64,000 nt of DNA from Arthrinium phaeospermum (taxonomy: Eukaryota; Ascomycota; Sordariomycetes; Amphisphaeriales; Apiosporaceae): the NCBI GenBank assembly GCA_006503535.1, contig QYRS01000002.1, forward strand, positions 1,240,001 through 1,304,000, given 5' to 3'. Both the position numbers and the translations under genes were made by a program. The notes beneath the pieces are model-generated. The model did not search any database. It was not told the DNA's origin and saw only the letters and a list, made by a program, of their open reading frames with translations. Positions 31,334-42,040 of this stretch are shown in pieces (position 1 is the stretch's first letter; every line of letters starts with the position of its first letter).

Positions 31334-34300
31334 CTAGGCGGCGTCCGCCGTCGCCCCCTTGATCATGCTGCGCAGGCTCGCCATCTCCCGCTTGAGCCGG
31401 GCGTTCTCCTTCTTGACCCGTGCTGTCTCCTCCGTCGCCTCCTTCATCTTGGTCATGATCTCCTCCTTTTCCCCGCTCTTGCCCTTGAGGGCCCGGACAA
31501 TCCTGGCAAGCTCCGTGTTGAACTTCTCGTACAGAAGCTCGTTCTCCGCCGTGCTCTCCTTGTAGAGCTGGTCGATCTCCCGCACCTTGACTTCCGTCGC
31601 CCGAAGAGTGTTGTCCATGTCTCGCTGTAGCTGCTCATGTTGCTTCGTAAGCTCTTGAACCATGTTGGGTATCGTGGATTCCAGCGCGGCCATGCTTTCC
31701 GTCAACGACTTGATCTCTTGCATTGCAGATCGAGGAACCGACGAGTTCATGCGGGCCATATCCGCAGTGATCCTTGACAGTTCGGACTGCAAGCTTGCGT
31801 CCACCGACTCGACTGCTTGCTTCTCGGTTTGGAGACGTTCCCGAAGTTTCTGTGGCGACTGGAGCCGCAGTTTGCCCGAGTGGGTCTTGGTCGGACTCGA
31901 CGTGGGACGGTCAGGCGAAAGAGGTGAGTCGGCGAGAGCTGGTCCACCCCGTGGCGTCTTGAGCATCGGGATCTGGGATGTAGATAAACCTCGGGCATGT
32001 GCCTTCTTTCCTGATCCTGCTCTGGGCGGCGAGGACTTCTTGGAGGTTTGAATGGCCGACTCTGAAAGATTTTCCTTTTGTGGCCTTGGGCGGGCCCCAT
32101 TAGTCGCGGGGCTCACGGGCAATTTGGTTGGTGACATCAACGGGCTCATAGGTATCTTGGACGACCCGGCCGACCCGGGCTTCATGAAAACCCTACTAGA
32201 CGGCGAAGGAATCCGGCTACCTGGCGACGGCATCCGGTTAGATGGAGAAGCAAGCCCGGGCCCCGAATTGAATTTCTGAGATGTCTCTCTCATGCGTGAT
32301 AATGGCTGCAGAGCTGGTGGCAGTTCTGGCTCAGGATCATCGTCGTCGTCGTCTTCGAGGCTCGCGGCAGCCATCAGAGACTTGAGATCGGACAGCGAGC
32401 TTCGCCGCTTCCTTCTGGGGGTCTTGCCAGCCGTATCTTCGTTGTCGGGCTCCCCGATCGTTTCAAGTCTTTGAGAGCTGGTTGGTCGAGCGTAGGAGTC
32501 ATCGAACGCACCAGCGATTGGGGGCCTATCTCTGGAGCCAGGCCGCCGTAGCTTGTTCGGCAGAGTCGGCGTCCCCATATCAATCGACTTGGCTCGGGCT
32601 ATGGAAGCCCTGGACAGGCTGGAGCTCTCTCCAGTGGCGGGATGCCTACCATTGGTACCGTTATGCTTGCTTAAGCTGCGCCAAACAGATGACCGCGTGT
32701 CGGCTTCTGTCTTGGAGTTTTGGCGCAAGAGCGTGTCAAAACCCAGCTTTCTGCGCAGAGAAGAGGCGTTCGATGTCAATGAGCCAGTATGCGACTTCAC
32801 ACTACGAGTAGTCGAATTCATCGACTCATAAGCTGAACCGGCCTGTAGAAGAAGAGGACCGAAATCCGTAGGCCCCATATCGAAGATCCGGTCACAATCA
32901 TCTACAAGCAGATCGAGTAGGTTGATGTAGTTGTGGGCTGAGCCATCATCAACGAGAAGCTCAGCAAACGCCAGCGTAAGAGCACCGCGGTCACCGTCGT
33001 TGCCACAGCCATCGAGTAAGTCCGCTAGGAGCTTGATCAGCGCAGTGAATGCCCGCCGATTTTGGGGAGCCATATCGGAGAACAGAAAATGTACAAAGTC
33101 TGCGAAGTCGCCTGGGAGCCTTTTTGCCGCCCGCGTTTGAAGCGCATCGAGAGCCTTCATTGACATGATCGGGCCCATCTGCTCTCGCCACGCAATTTTA
33201 ACGAACTTCTCGAAGGCCACAAACACTACGTCGGTGGTGAGGTCCGAGTTCGTATCGATGTCAAAGGGGCTCTCGATGAGCTTATTGTAGAGGTCATTGA
33301 CGGACAGCTCGTCGACGGCGCTTCTGTTCAGTATCAACCGACCGATGAAGTTACCTTTCCGGCTATGGAGACTAGCCATATAACCAGTGAAAGTCTGCTC
33401 GAGTCTGACAAGAGGGTTCTCAGGCCTGTCGTCCTCTGTGCCCAGTTTGATATTGTCTCGGCTCCTAGCTGACCCGTATAGGGAATTCGCGTCTTTGGCT
33501 GAGCTGTTGGATCTGCTGAGAGGAGGCGGGGGGTAGAGCGGCGTTATAGGTGTGCGCGCTTGTTGTTTGGGAGAGTTGAGATTTTCTTGACTGTTGCCAC
33601 CGCCCAAGAAACTGGTGAGCATCTTGACAGGGGAGGTTGCCAAGAAAGAGCGAGACTTCTCGACACGATTGGTGAGGTTCAGGCCTCGCAGGATTTTGGT
33701 GTGAAAGTTGACAAGTGCGGGTGCCAGTCCGGGATTGGACACATTGTGCTGTGTGCTAAGCAGTTGAATAGCTAAGAACTGTCAGTCTTCATTCATGCAT
33801 GGGTTTCGGAGAAGATCGGGATTTGACTTACCTCGTCTGGCGAGAGTAGGCAAAAAGTCCTCAAGAGCAACATCGTCTGTGGACTTCTTGCCGCTCAGTC
33901 CTACTGTAATGATAACAATCTTGCGTTGCATATCACCAGTCTTCACGTCAGAAACAATTTCCACGCCATAATGTCCAATGGGCGACTGCTTCGTTCCTTT
34001 CTCGTGATCCACAACGATCCGAATAGGTGCAGGCTCCTTGCGTCCCTCGATCAGTTGATCCAGCCCTTCTTGGAACACAGCAGCAAATATGCCAAGACCG
34101 GTGTCCGGCATTCGTACAGATCTGAGGGTCCAGCTTGGGTTTTCCCTTTCCGCTTCACCAAAACGGCCTTCTACCCGGGCTTTGACGACGTCCTCAAGCC
34201 ATTTGGTAGCCCTTCCTTCGTATGCCTCTTGGAGAAGGAAACAGCGCGACGTTATCGCGGTGTTAGAAACGTATTCCCCGGCATGGCCACCACTCATCTC

Positions 34301-36106
34301 TTTAGTAGAAGTCATCCAGACAAGTCGTCCGTCAACCGATTCCGTGAAACGGACATTCTCAAGAGCGTGCCACCCTGCAAATGCCAACTCGTATGATGCT
34401 TGGCCACCCGCAGCATTAGTCATGGACATGAGCAGCCCCTGTGCCGAAGGTTTGTCGATTTCCCGTAGCAGGTCCCGCGAATGCATGTTTCCCCCATATA
34501 GCTTCTTGACCATGACAATACAGTCGGAGAATAGCAAGAATATCCCGGCTCGTTCACCAGTTTCAATATCAATGGGCGCATCGGCCATATATGGGGCTGG
34601 CAACTCGCTAAAATCAACAGCGAGTATTAGTCTTCCTTTGGGCTCTAGATCACTTGGCCAGCTCTCTATCATATTTCGCAATCGAGTGGTGATTTGGGGT
34701 TTGTCCGCCAGAGGCTCGTCCATTGAGCAGATGTTTGCGATTATGTCTCGGGCTTTCAGCATGAGCTGCAGAGCTGGGTGTGTCATCGGTAGACAATTGA
34801 CAATCTGATCGATAACAAGACTGTATCGTGGCAGTCGTTGAACCGGCTCAATGAGAATCGAGCGAAGGTGCTGCTCACCCGTGGTCGCCACTCGTTGGGA
34901 AAAGCTTGACTGGTTGCCAATAAAGGCCGTAATGAGCTGTGGGAAATTCTGACTTGCACGAATGTAGTCTTGATAGCAGTCCGTGAATTGCGGGAACCAC
35001 TCGATCATGACCTTGGCCATGGCCATAGCACCGCTAGGATCTTTCGACTTGCCCAAGACACTGTTCCCAAGACCTACTCGCGTGGTCGTCCCAGACTCTA
35101 TGTCTTTCATAGCCTCCTCCTCAGTGTCATCCATGACCTTGCGCAACTCTTGCATGAAACCGGTGTTGACCTGGAGGATCCGGTCGGACGATCGGGGAAA
35201 CAGCTTCTCTACATCCTCGCTCGTTGGACTGAAGCTGCCTGTGGTCTTCACGGTGGCCTTCTGCCGATATTCGTCGGCGATATGCTTGACCAGCTCGTTC
35301 ATCTTGAATACGTAGCGCTCTTCAGTATCCATCAACTCGGCCAGTTTCCTCCGCAGTTCGGCCTTCTGATCCTTTGTGAAAGACTTGGATCTGTTGAGCG
35401 CCGTCGGTCTCGAAGGGGCGCGTTTTAGCCTCGACGTGGGCAAGAATATGGGCTCCCCGAACAGCTTGATCAAAGGGGTGTACATGCCGTACTGGCGCAA
35501 AGTAGGGTCCATGAACTCGTCTTCGTCCTCGGGCTCTTCCTCCAGTTCCTCGTCGGGCCGCATTGGGATGATGGAGCCGGGCGGCAGGATCAGGTCAATG
35601 TCGACATTGCTGATATGCTGGGTCTGCAGTGCCATATGGAGTTTTTGGACGACCTCTGCCGAAGCGTCGGACTTGACCATGCTCTGGGCGATATCTGCGG
35701 CATGCTGCTCTCCAAACAGCGTCGGCGACGAGCCTGGGCGGCGACCCTTGGTGGTGGGAAATTGCTGTCTGATCTGGCCCTTGACAGCCTCGGGCAGTTC
35801 GTGGAAGTACTTGTACAGACCAAAGGCGAGGGCGCGGTAGACCTCATCGACCTGGAACTCGCGCGGGAGATGGTTGACGACATTGTAGAAGGGCGAATTG
35901 GGCGATATCGTGACTCGAGGGAAGGACTGGAAGCCTGCTAGAGTATATATATGGACTTGGACGCGCGAGCTGTTGAAGGTGTAATTGGCGGTCGTGGAGG
36001 GGCCGTGGAAGATGAGGATTGGGAGGTGGCCCAGCAAAGGGTCGGTTGTACGATAAAGAGTGACATGTTCTGGCGACAGCGCCAGCTCTTCGGTGACGCG
36101 AACCAT
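31334..36106 (-). CDS. large Rho guanine nucleotide exchange factor (DH-PH) with C-terminal coiled coil
   Basis: Two exons, 36106-33832 and 33771-31334, join across a 60-bp intron (GTAAGT donor, TTCTTAG acceptor) to 1570 residues; the alternative CAG acceptor would give an early stop. Residues 1-150 carry a conserved fungal N-terminal region (SPEHVTLYRTTDPLLGHLPILIFHG, then NVVNHLPREFQVDEVYRALAFGLYKYF). The DH domain spans about 245-475, from ELRRKLAELMDTEERYVFKMNELVKHIADEY to ILIEPVQRLPRYSLVIDQI. A PH-like region follows (about 500-660, with IFLLFSDCIVMVKKL). After the intron come a helical segment, a Ser/Pro-rich disordered region (about 1000-1340) and a coiled coil (about 1370-1565). The exchange activity on Rho-type GTPases in polarity or septation is inferred from the DH core. 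Confidence 0.92.
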
Positions 36107-37344
36107 GGCCGCTTCAACGGGCCTCGTTCATGCTGGCCAGGATGTTGTTTTCGGATGGTGCTGGAGATCAGCAGTGAATTCCTGTTGCAGGTAACGAAAC
36201 GATGCGATGCGTGGTTGGCGGTGGTGTGGTCCAAGAAAGGGCGGTGTTTACACGCGGCAACGAGCGACGAGAACAAAAACAACAGCAGATGCAGCAGTAG
36301 CGGCAGCAGCAGCAGCAACGACTCGGCTTGAGCCTGACGGGATGCAGTGAAACCAGTCGACGAGACAAGACAGGACAGAGACAGTTTGAGCTGCAGGGAT
36401 TCGGCGATTGACGTCGCGCCTATTGTATTTGCCAAAAAAGATGAGCTCTTGGGTTTGCACGGGCCTGGATTTCTACACCGTCCTGGATTGGGTAGTTATT
36501 GGTGCCAGCCTCAAATAAACAAGCCGCCGGTTGGAGGAAGCCCGCTTTTCGTGTTGCTACTGGGGGACTTCAGCCAGAGCTGCATGTGGGATGGATCGAA
36601 TTGTTTACATGCTTTTTATGGGGTTGGAGCGCTCTACACATGCATGAAATCCTGCAGTCGCCTGCGCTTTCTTTCATCGGGAGCAAATATTTCTTAGCAA
36701 CTGCATTTTCCATGTAGATAATAGGCCCATCCGTACAGGCAATGGGTTATCTAGCTTGGCATCTAAATTGAGCAATTTCTCCCAGGTGCAGCGGTGAAGA
36801 CATTCGGAGAGGTTAGGTACAAACCAGGAGGGGGGGAGGGGAAGAGAGGGATTGACTGATGTCAATTGAACCCAGGCAGGGCCCAAAGGAACATCCGTGT
36901 CGGTAGAGATTTTTTTTTTGTTATTTTCTTAATAAGCTTCCACAGACTCGGTGTTGTTTTTCGCTTGCTCCAGGAAAAAGCAAAGACGAAACGAAACATT
37001 ACACAAACCACGAGACAAACGCGGTTTTGTCCGAGTCGGTTGCCCAGTGAGTGGCAGCCGGCAGCTTTCCCCCGAACCATCAACGCCCACCACCCCTCTT
37101 CTTGGGCACATACTGTAGCTCTTGGAGCGGGATCCCGATAACACCTGAGGGGTACGTGTCTGCATGTATCTTGTGGGGCCCCAACATCGAGTTGTCCGAG
37201 CTTTGTGGGATCTCGCTTCGGTATTGGTACTGTTTTTAGACAGCGGGATTCAACCCGGGCTCACCTACACCACGACATAAAACCCCATATACTCGGGTGG
37301 GTGACCATTGTGATATTAGCCCGTCAGAAAGACCGCTGCGAGCC
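36107..37344. other. divergent promoter region (RhoGEF/DCC1)
   Basis: 1.2 kb without a supported gene. It contains a GCA-rich tract near 36285-36320, a G-rich tract at about 36828-36845 and a T10 run at 36910-36919. A short segment resembling the 3' part of 5S rRNA lies at 37290-37307. Confidence 0.45.
37290..37307 (+). other. possible 5S rRNA-like relic
   Basis: TACTCGGGTGGGTGACCA closely matches the conserved 3' half of fungal 5S rRNA (TACTTGGGTGGGTGACCA-type). The flanking bases do not continue the match, so at best this is a fragment of a dispersed 5S copy; chance is possible. Confidence 0.2.
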
Positions 37345-37803
37345 ATGTCCAGCCAAGCGAATGCAGGAACACCGCTCACCCACGCCCCGGATGGCATAGG
37401 CTACAAACTCCTCGAGCTGCCACCGGAGCTGCTGGCCCTGCTGGAATCGGACGATCCACCCGTGTAAGTCCAAGCCCGGTTTGGTCCTCGCACTACGATG
37501 TCCCTTAAATTGACCTCAATGCAAAGCTTGAAGCTCGAGTCCTCGACCGCATCCGCCGTGGTCAAGCACGGCAGCCAGACCTGGGGTCTCCGCCAGAAGA
37601 ACACCTCCAACGCCCTGATTCTCCTGGCTCCTGCTCCTTCATCGTCCTCAACGGGCGAGGACTCAGACCAGCCCGCGCCAACGGAGCTGAAAGCCATCTC
37701 CACCATCCATGACAGCGTCGAACTGGTTCCCGACACTACTGGAGAGACCGCTAAGCCAGTTGCGCGAGGGAAATGGCACGAGAAATTTGCCAGGACCAGA
37801 TGA
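37345..37803 (+). CDS. DCC1: sister chromatid cohesion protein DCC1 (short fungal form)
   Basis: Subunit of the alternative clamp loader Ctf18-Dcc1-Ctf8, acting in PCNA loading and cohesion at the fork. Exons 37345-37463 and 37527-37803 are joined across a 63-bp intron at phase 2, giving 131 residues. The diagnostic N-terminal block is complete: GYKLLELPPELLALLESDD, then PVLKLESSTASAVVKHGSQTWGLRQKNTSNALILLAP. This is followed by a Ser/Pro insert, STIHDSVELVP, and a basic end, KWHEKFARTR. Full-length DCC1 in yeast and animals is about 380-400 residues with C-terminal winged-helix domains, which are absent here: a stop follows at 37803 and nothing similar is seen before the GH2 gene. Short forms of this kind appear to occur in filamentous fungi, but I cannot verify that here. 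Confidence 0.83.
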
Positions 37804-38307
37804 GTGCTTCTGCTGTTGCTGTCTCGAAACGCCACCTGTGTAATGCATGACAATCGCTGCCTAGCGTGCAAGCTGTCATCTCGATCTTGAGTCTTGACCA
37901 TCACTATCCTGGCCACAATGCCTTGGATCTACGCGTTACCTCTTCATCGTTCATGTGATTGCGAGGATCTAATAATCGGCGCGAAGAAGCCGCCGTACCA
38001 GAGTTGTTTTGCGCAAGATACTTCGTCCGAGACTTGTGCTACCAAACAGTGCCGCCCAACTCCCAGCGATTGTCCGGCTCGATTTTTGAGACTGAGAGAC
38101 TGAGAAACTTATGGAGAGTTAAGCAAATGACACACGACAGCTTGCAACTAGAGGCGCCATTTTCTGTGATTATCAAATACCCCTACCATATCTCGGGAAC
38201 AGGTACTGGTTGTTACCAACCAGTTACGATGCCCAAGACGTGACATAATAATCGTTTTCTTTTCACCTCAACGATATTGATGAGTTTTCAAGAACTCCCA
38301 AGAACCC
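37804..38307. other. convergent 3' intergenic region
   Basis: Lies between DCC1 and the GH2 gene. No frame resembling the missing DCC1 C-terminal domain or any other gene was recognised. Confidence 0.45.
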
Positions 38308-40950
38308 CTAACCGACCTGAATCACCACACTACCCCCTTCTAGCCCATCTGCCTTGGCCTCGACCACAACCTCTCCTGCCTGCCCAGCTTTCCCCTTTAC
38401 GATAGCAAGGGCCAGTCCACTGAACGCCTTCCGAGTCTTGGAAGGGAACGGCGTCTGGTCGGTCGGCTGCCCGTTGTCCGTAGCCACAATCTCCCCAGCG
38501 CCACTGCCGCTACCCCCGACCGAAAAGGTAATCTCGTTCGCCGCCTCGGGCACGACGTCCCCCTTGGAGTCCACCACGGCCACCGAGACGAAGGCCAGGT
38601 CCTCGCCCGTCGCCCCAATGGCCGCGCGGTCGACCGTGACGTTGAGCCCGACCGCGGCCCCCACGGTGCGCTTGGTGTCCTCGGCCCAGGGCGCGCCGTC
38701 CTTGTAGGCGACGACGCGCAGGTCGCCGGGCGCGTAGACGACGTCGTCCCAGCGGAAGCGGTACTCCTGCTTGGGGTCTCGCGGAACCCGCCCCGCCGAC
38801 TTGCCGTTGACGAACAGCTCGGCCTCGTCGCCCGACGAAAAGACGTGGACGGGCGTCACCTTCCCCTCGCGCTCGGCGCCCCAGCTCCAGTGCGGCAGGA
38901 TGTGCGCCTGGGCGACGTCGGGCCGCCAGCGCGCCTGGTAGAGGTAGAAGCGGTCCTTGCGGAAGCCCGCGAGGTCGATGATGCCAAAGTAGGAGCTGCG
39001 CGCGTCCGGCTCCTCGTCGTAGGGGGTCGGCTCGCCGATGTAGTCGAACCCGGTCCAGACGAACTCGCCCGCCACGTAGGGGTGGCGGTCCTGCATGGCG
39101 AAAACCTTGTCGGGCGACGCGCCCCACGAGGGCCCGTACAGCTCGTAGGCGCTCACCTCGAGCGAGGTGTAGTTGGCCCCCGCGTTGTTCCGGCCGACGA
39201 CGGCGCTGCTGTTGCCGGCGACGGGGTAGATGTAGGTCCCGCGCGTGCTCAGCACCGACGAGCTCTCGCTCGTCCAGATCATCTTGTCCGGGAAGGCGCT
39301 GTGGAAGCCGGGGAACGTGCTCTGCCACGAGTCGCCGTGGCCCTCGCCCTGGTAGTTGAGGCTCACCACGTCGAGGGCCCTCGCAAAGTCCGTGTTGGGC
39401 CCCGCGTTGTTCATGGCCGACGTCGCGGGCCGCGTGGGGTCCTCCTCGTGCATGAGCGTCATTAGCTCGGCCGCGATGCGTGCGCCCGCGCTACTGGTCT
39501 GCTCGGGGATCTCGTTGCCGATGCTCCAGACGACGACGGACGGGTGGTTGCGGTCGCGCCGGACAAAGGATCGCAGATCCGGCTCGTGCCAGTCGGCGAA
39601 GAGCGTGTTGTAGTCGTTCTTGACCTTGGCCTGCGCCCAGGCGTCGAACAGCTCGTCGAAGACGAGGATGCCCATGCTGTCGGCCATCTCCATGAGCTCG
39701 GGCGCGGGCGGGTTGTGAGACGTTCGCAGAGCGTTGACGCCCATATCCTGCAGCATCTCCAGCTGGCGCTGGGCCGCGCGGTTGTTGAACGCTGCCCCAA
39801 GAGCACCGAGGTCGTGGTGGTTGCACACTCCCTGGATGTAGGCTTTCTCCCCGTTCACCAAGATGCCTCCCTCGTTTGCGCTGTATTCTACGGAACGGAT
39901 TCCGAAGGGTGTCTGGTATTTGTCGACTACAGTGCCGTTTCCTTTCGATACGCTCGTTACGGCCACGTACTGGTTGGGCTTCTGAGTCGGTAGAGGTCCC
40001 CACAGAGCAGGATTCTGAACCTCTGTCGACTCATTGACGGACTGCCTCGCACCCGCCGCGACTTGGATCGTTGATAGTGGGAAAGTAGCCACGGCGTCTC
40101 CCGTCGGCTGTTTGCTGGCTGCATCATAGACGAAAACCTCGGTCGCAACTTCCACCTCCTGGCTAGAGTTTCCCTTGTTCTCGACGTCGACGGCCAGATG
40201 AACTGTGGCCGCCTGCGCCGAGACGGTTGGGGTCGTAATGTAGGTGCCGAACTGGCCCACGTGGACAGGGTCGACCTTGACGAGCCAGACATTACGGTAG
40301 ATACCCGCGCCGGGATACCAACGGGACGAATCCAGCTTGTTCTCCAAGCGGATAGCCAACAGATTATCGTCCCCGACCTTGAGATGGGGCGTCAGGTCCA
40401 GCCGGAACGAGGCATAGCCGAACGGCCACCCCCCAACGAGCTCACCGTTCAGCCAAACCGCGGAGTGCGACATGGCGCCGTCGATGTCGAGAAAGATCGT
40501 TTTGCCCACGTCGGCTTCCTCCAAGGACACCGTCCGCCGATACCAGCCGATCCCGTTGGAGGGAAGACGACCCATGCCGCCGCTGATGCCAGGGGCTCCG
40601 AAGGGACCCTTGATGGCCCAGTCGTGCGGCACGTCCACGGCCTCCCAAGCGCCGTCGTCAAAGGAAGACTTCGTGTACTCGACATCGCTTCCGGGAGCCG
40701 TTCCGCCAGGGCGTTCGTGTTGGTCGCCGTTGTTGATGAAGTCGTTGGCCGAGGGGAGAATCCACGGTTTCAAGGTGTCATAAGATAGGCCATCGGGCGC
40801 CGACTCGAAACGTGAGAAACGCCAGCCCTGGTTGAGACTGAGGCGGGTTCTATCTGCGTCGGCTACACCCACCGCCAGTAAAAGCAGTGAGAGCAGGGCA
40901 AGCCCGTAGGCAGTGCCACCGCTACACGTCGAGTGGAAGAATCTGGCCAT
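38308..40950 (-). CDS. secreted glycoside hydrolase family 2 (beta-galactosidase-like)
   Basis: Retaining exo-glycosidase, probably acting on beta-galactosides or related plant-wall side chains outside the cell. One exon, 880 residues. Residues 1-33 form a signal peptide (hydrophobic LALLSLLLLAVGVADA). GH2 order: sugar-binding domain with DVPHDWAIKGPFG and GWYRRTV, jelly-roll DIDGAMSHSAVWLNGELVGGWPFGYASFRLDLTPHL, immunoglobulin-like domain, then the TIM barrel from QGVCNHHDLGALGAAFN. The acid/base Glu is in WSIGNEIPEQ (about 480) and the nucleophile is expected in WTSESSS (about 563). The region HWSWGAEREGKVTPVHVFSSGDEAELFVNGKS is a DUF4982-type module, followed by an invasin-like C-terminal domain. 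Several Asn-x-Ser/Thr sites fit secretion. Exact substrate is uncertain. Confidence 0.93.
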   Translation of the reverse strand: MARFFHSTCSGGTAYGLALLSLLLLAVGVADADRTRLSLNQGWRFSRFESAPDGLSYDTLKPWILPSANDFINNGDQHERPGGTAPGSDVEYTKSSFDDGAWEAVDVPHDWAIKGPFGAPGISGGMGRLPSNGIGWYRRTVSLEEADVGKTIFLDIDGAMSHSAVWLNGELVGGWPFGYASFRLDLTPHLKVGDDNLLAIRLENKLDSSRWYPGAGIYRNVWLVKVDPVHVGQFGTYITTPTVSAQAATVHLAVDVENKGNSSQEVEVATEVFVYDAASKQPTGDAVATFPLSTIQVAAGARQSVNESTEVQNPALWGPLPTQKPNQYVAVTSVSKGNGTVVDKYQTPFGIRSVEYSANEGGILVNGEKAYIQGVCNHHDLGALGAAFNNRAAQRQLEMLQDMGVNALRTSHNPPAPELMEMADSMGILVFDELFDAWAQAKVKNDYNTLFADWHEPDLRSFVRRDRNHPSVVVWSIGNEIPEQTSSAGARIAAELMTLMHEEDPTRPATSAMNNAGPNTDFARALDVVSLNYQGEGHGDSWQSTFPGFHSAFPDKMIWTSESSSVLSTRGTYIYPVAGNSSAVVGRNNAGANYTSLEVSAYELYGPSWGASPDKVFAMQDRHPYVAGEFVWTGFDYIGEPTPYDEEPDARSSYFGIIDLAGFRKDRFYLYQARWRPDVAQAHILPHWSWGAEREGKVTPVHVFSSGDEAELFVNGKSAGRVPRDPKQEYRFRWDDVVYAPGDLRVVAYKDGAPWAEDTKRTVGAAVGLNVTVDRAAIGATGEDLAFVSVAVVDSKGDVVPEAANEITFSVGGSGSGAGEIVATDNGQPTDQTPFPSKTRKAFSGLALAIVKGKAGQAGEVVVEAKADGLEGGSVVIQVG

Positions 40951-42040
40951 GTTAAGACAGAAAGCACAGATGATACACCCTCACTTTCGCGACTCTTGTA
41001 GTGCAAGTACTCAAACACCAATGGCATTGGAGGGAGCGCAGTCTATCTTATAGCTACTCTAATCCATTGAAATCCAACCCGTTTTGCCGAGGCGGAAGAT
41101 TGTTCGCGGAATGCGCTACACCGAGATGCAGGGGCCGGGATATCGCCTTACCAATGGATGCAACATCGCGGAGGAGAGAGACGTGGGCCAAGAATCACGC
41201 GCAGGGGACGACGAGTCGGGGGCTGGATAGGCTATATTGGCGCTGCAGAAGAGAGACTGGACGGACCGTTGCGGACCGGGCATAGGATGTGTGTGGGGGG
41301 AAACTACATGGACGACCTGGCCATAAAAGCAAGGAAGACACACCTTGTGATCATCACCTGTTCCGAAGCTACCTTCAATATATGCAGAATAGACTTCTAT
41401 AAGCGGAGCTGAAGGCCGGTCATTGGAGGGGCTATCGAACATGCGGAGAGGCCTATATGCGGGGTCGGCGGGATATACGCGAATCCAACCTTCGCCTCCG
41501 TTGATCGACGTGCAAGTTTATCAACCGGAGATCGGGCCATTCCATTCTATTCTTTCAGATACAATACTGCACACAAATCCACTCTTGACGTCAATGATCG
41601 AAAGACGTCCAGTTAGTATCGCGAGGACCTCGGAACTCTGTCATGGATGTCGGAGTCATACTTAGTATCCAATTCATCTCGTAACTAATTGTTTATTTCG
41701 CTGCCATACTTGATACGAGAATATGTGCTACCGAAGCGCTAAGCTCAAGGCTGCGCTTATAGACGTAAATGCGAACAAACGCTGCATCCCTGGGTATCAT
41801 ATTCTTGCCCCTCTGCCATAAAAGGTTCCATTGCCTTACACATCAAGTGAAGAATGCGACAAGCTTGAACCACGAGTGTGTAAGATGCGCCTGCCGAAAG
41901 GGGGTCCAAGGTGAAGGAGATATGAATATCGAGTTTAATCAAGGCGAGAGTGAAGCATTACCTTCTATCGGGTCTCCTCCCCCCTCATCGTCCCCTTCGT
42001 CAATTTTCAGCGAGCGTGTTATATCATCAGATAATGCTCT
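40951..42040. other. intergenic region
   Basis: 1.1 kb between the GH2 start and the 3' end of the RBR ligase gene. No supported gene. Confidence 0.45.

Noticed and set aside
37201..37290. GGGATTCAACCC sequence resembling a tRNA T-loop
   Set aside because: The flanks do not fold into a cloverleaf.
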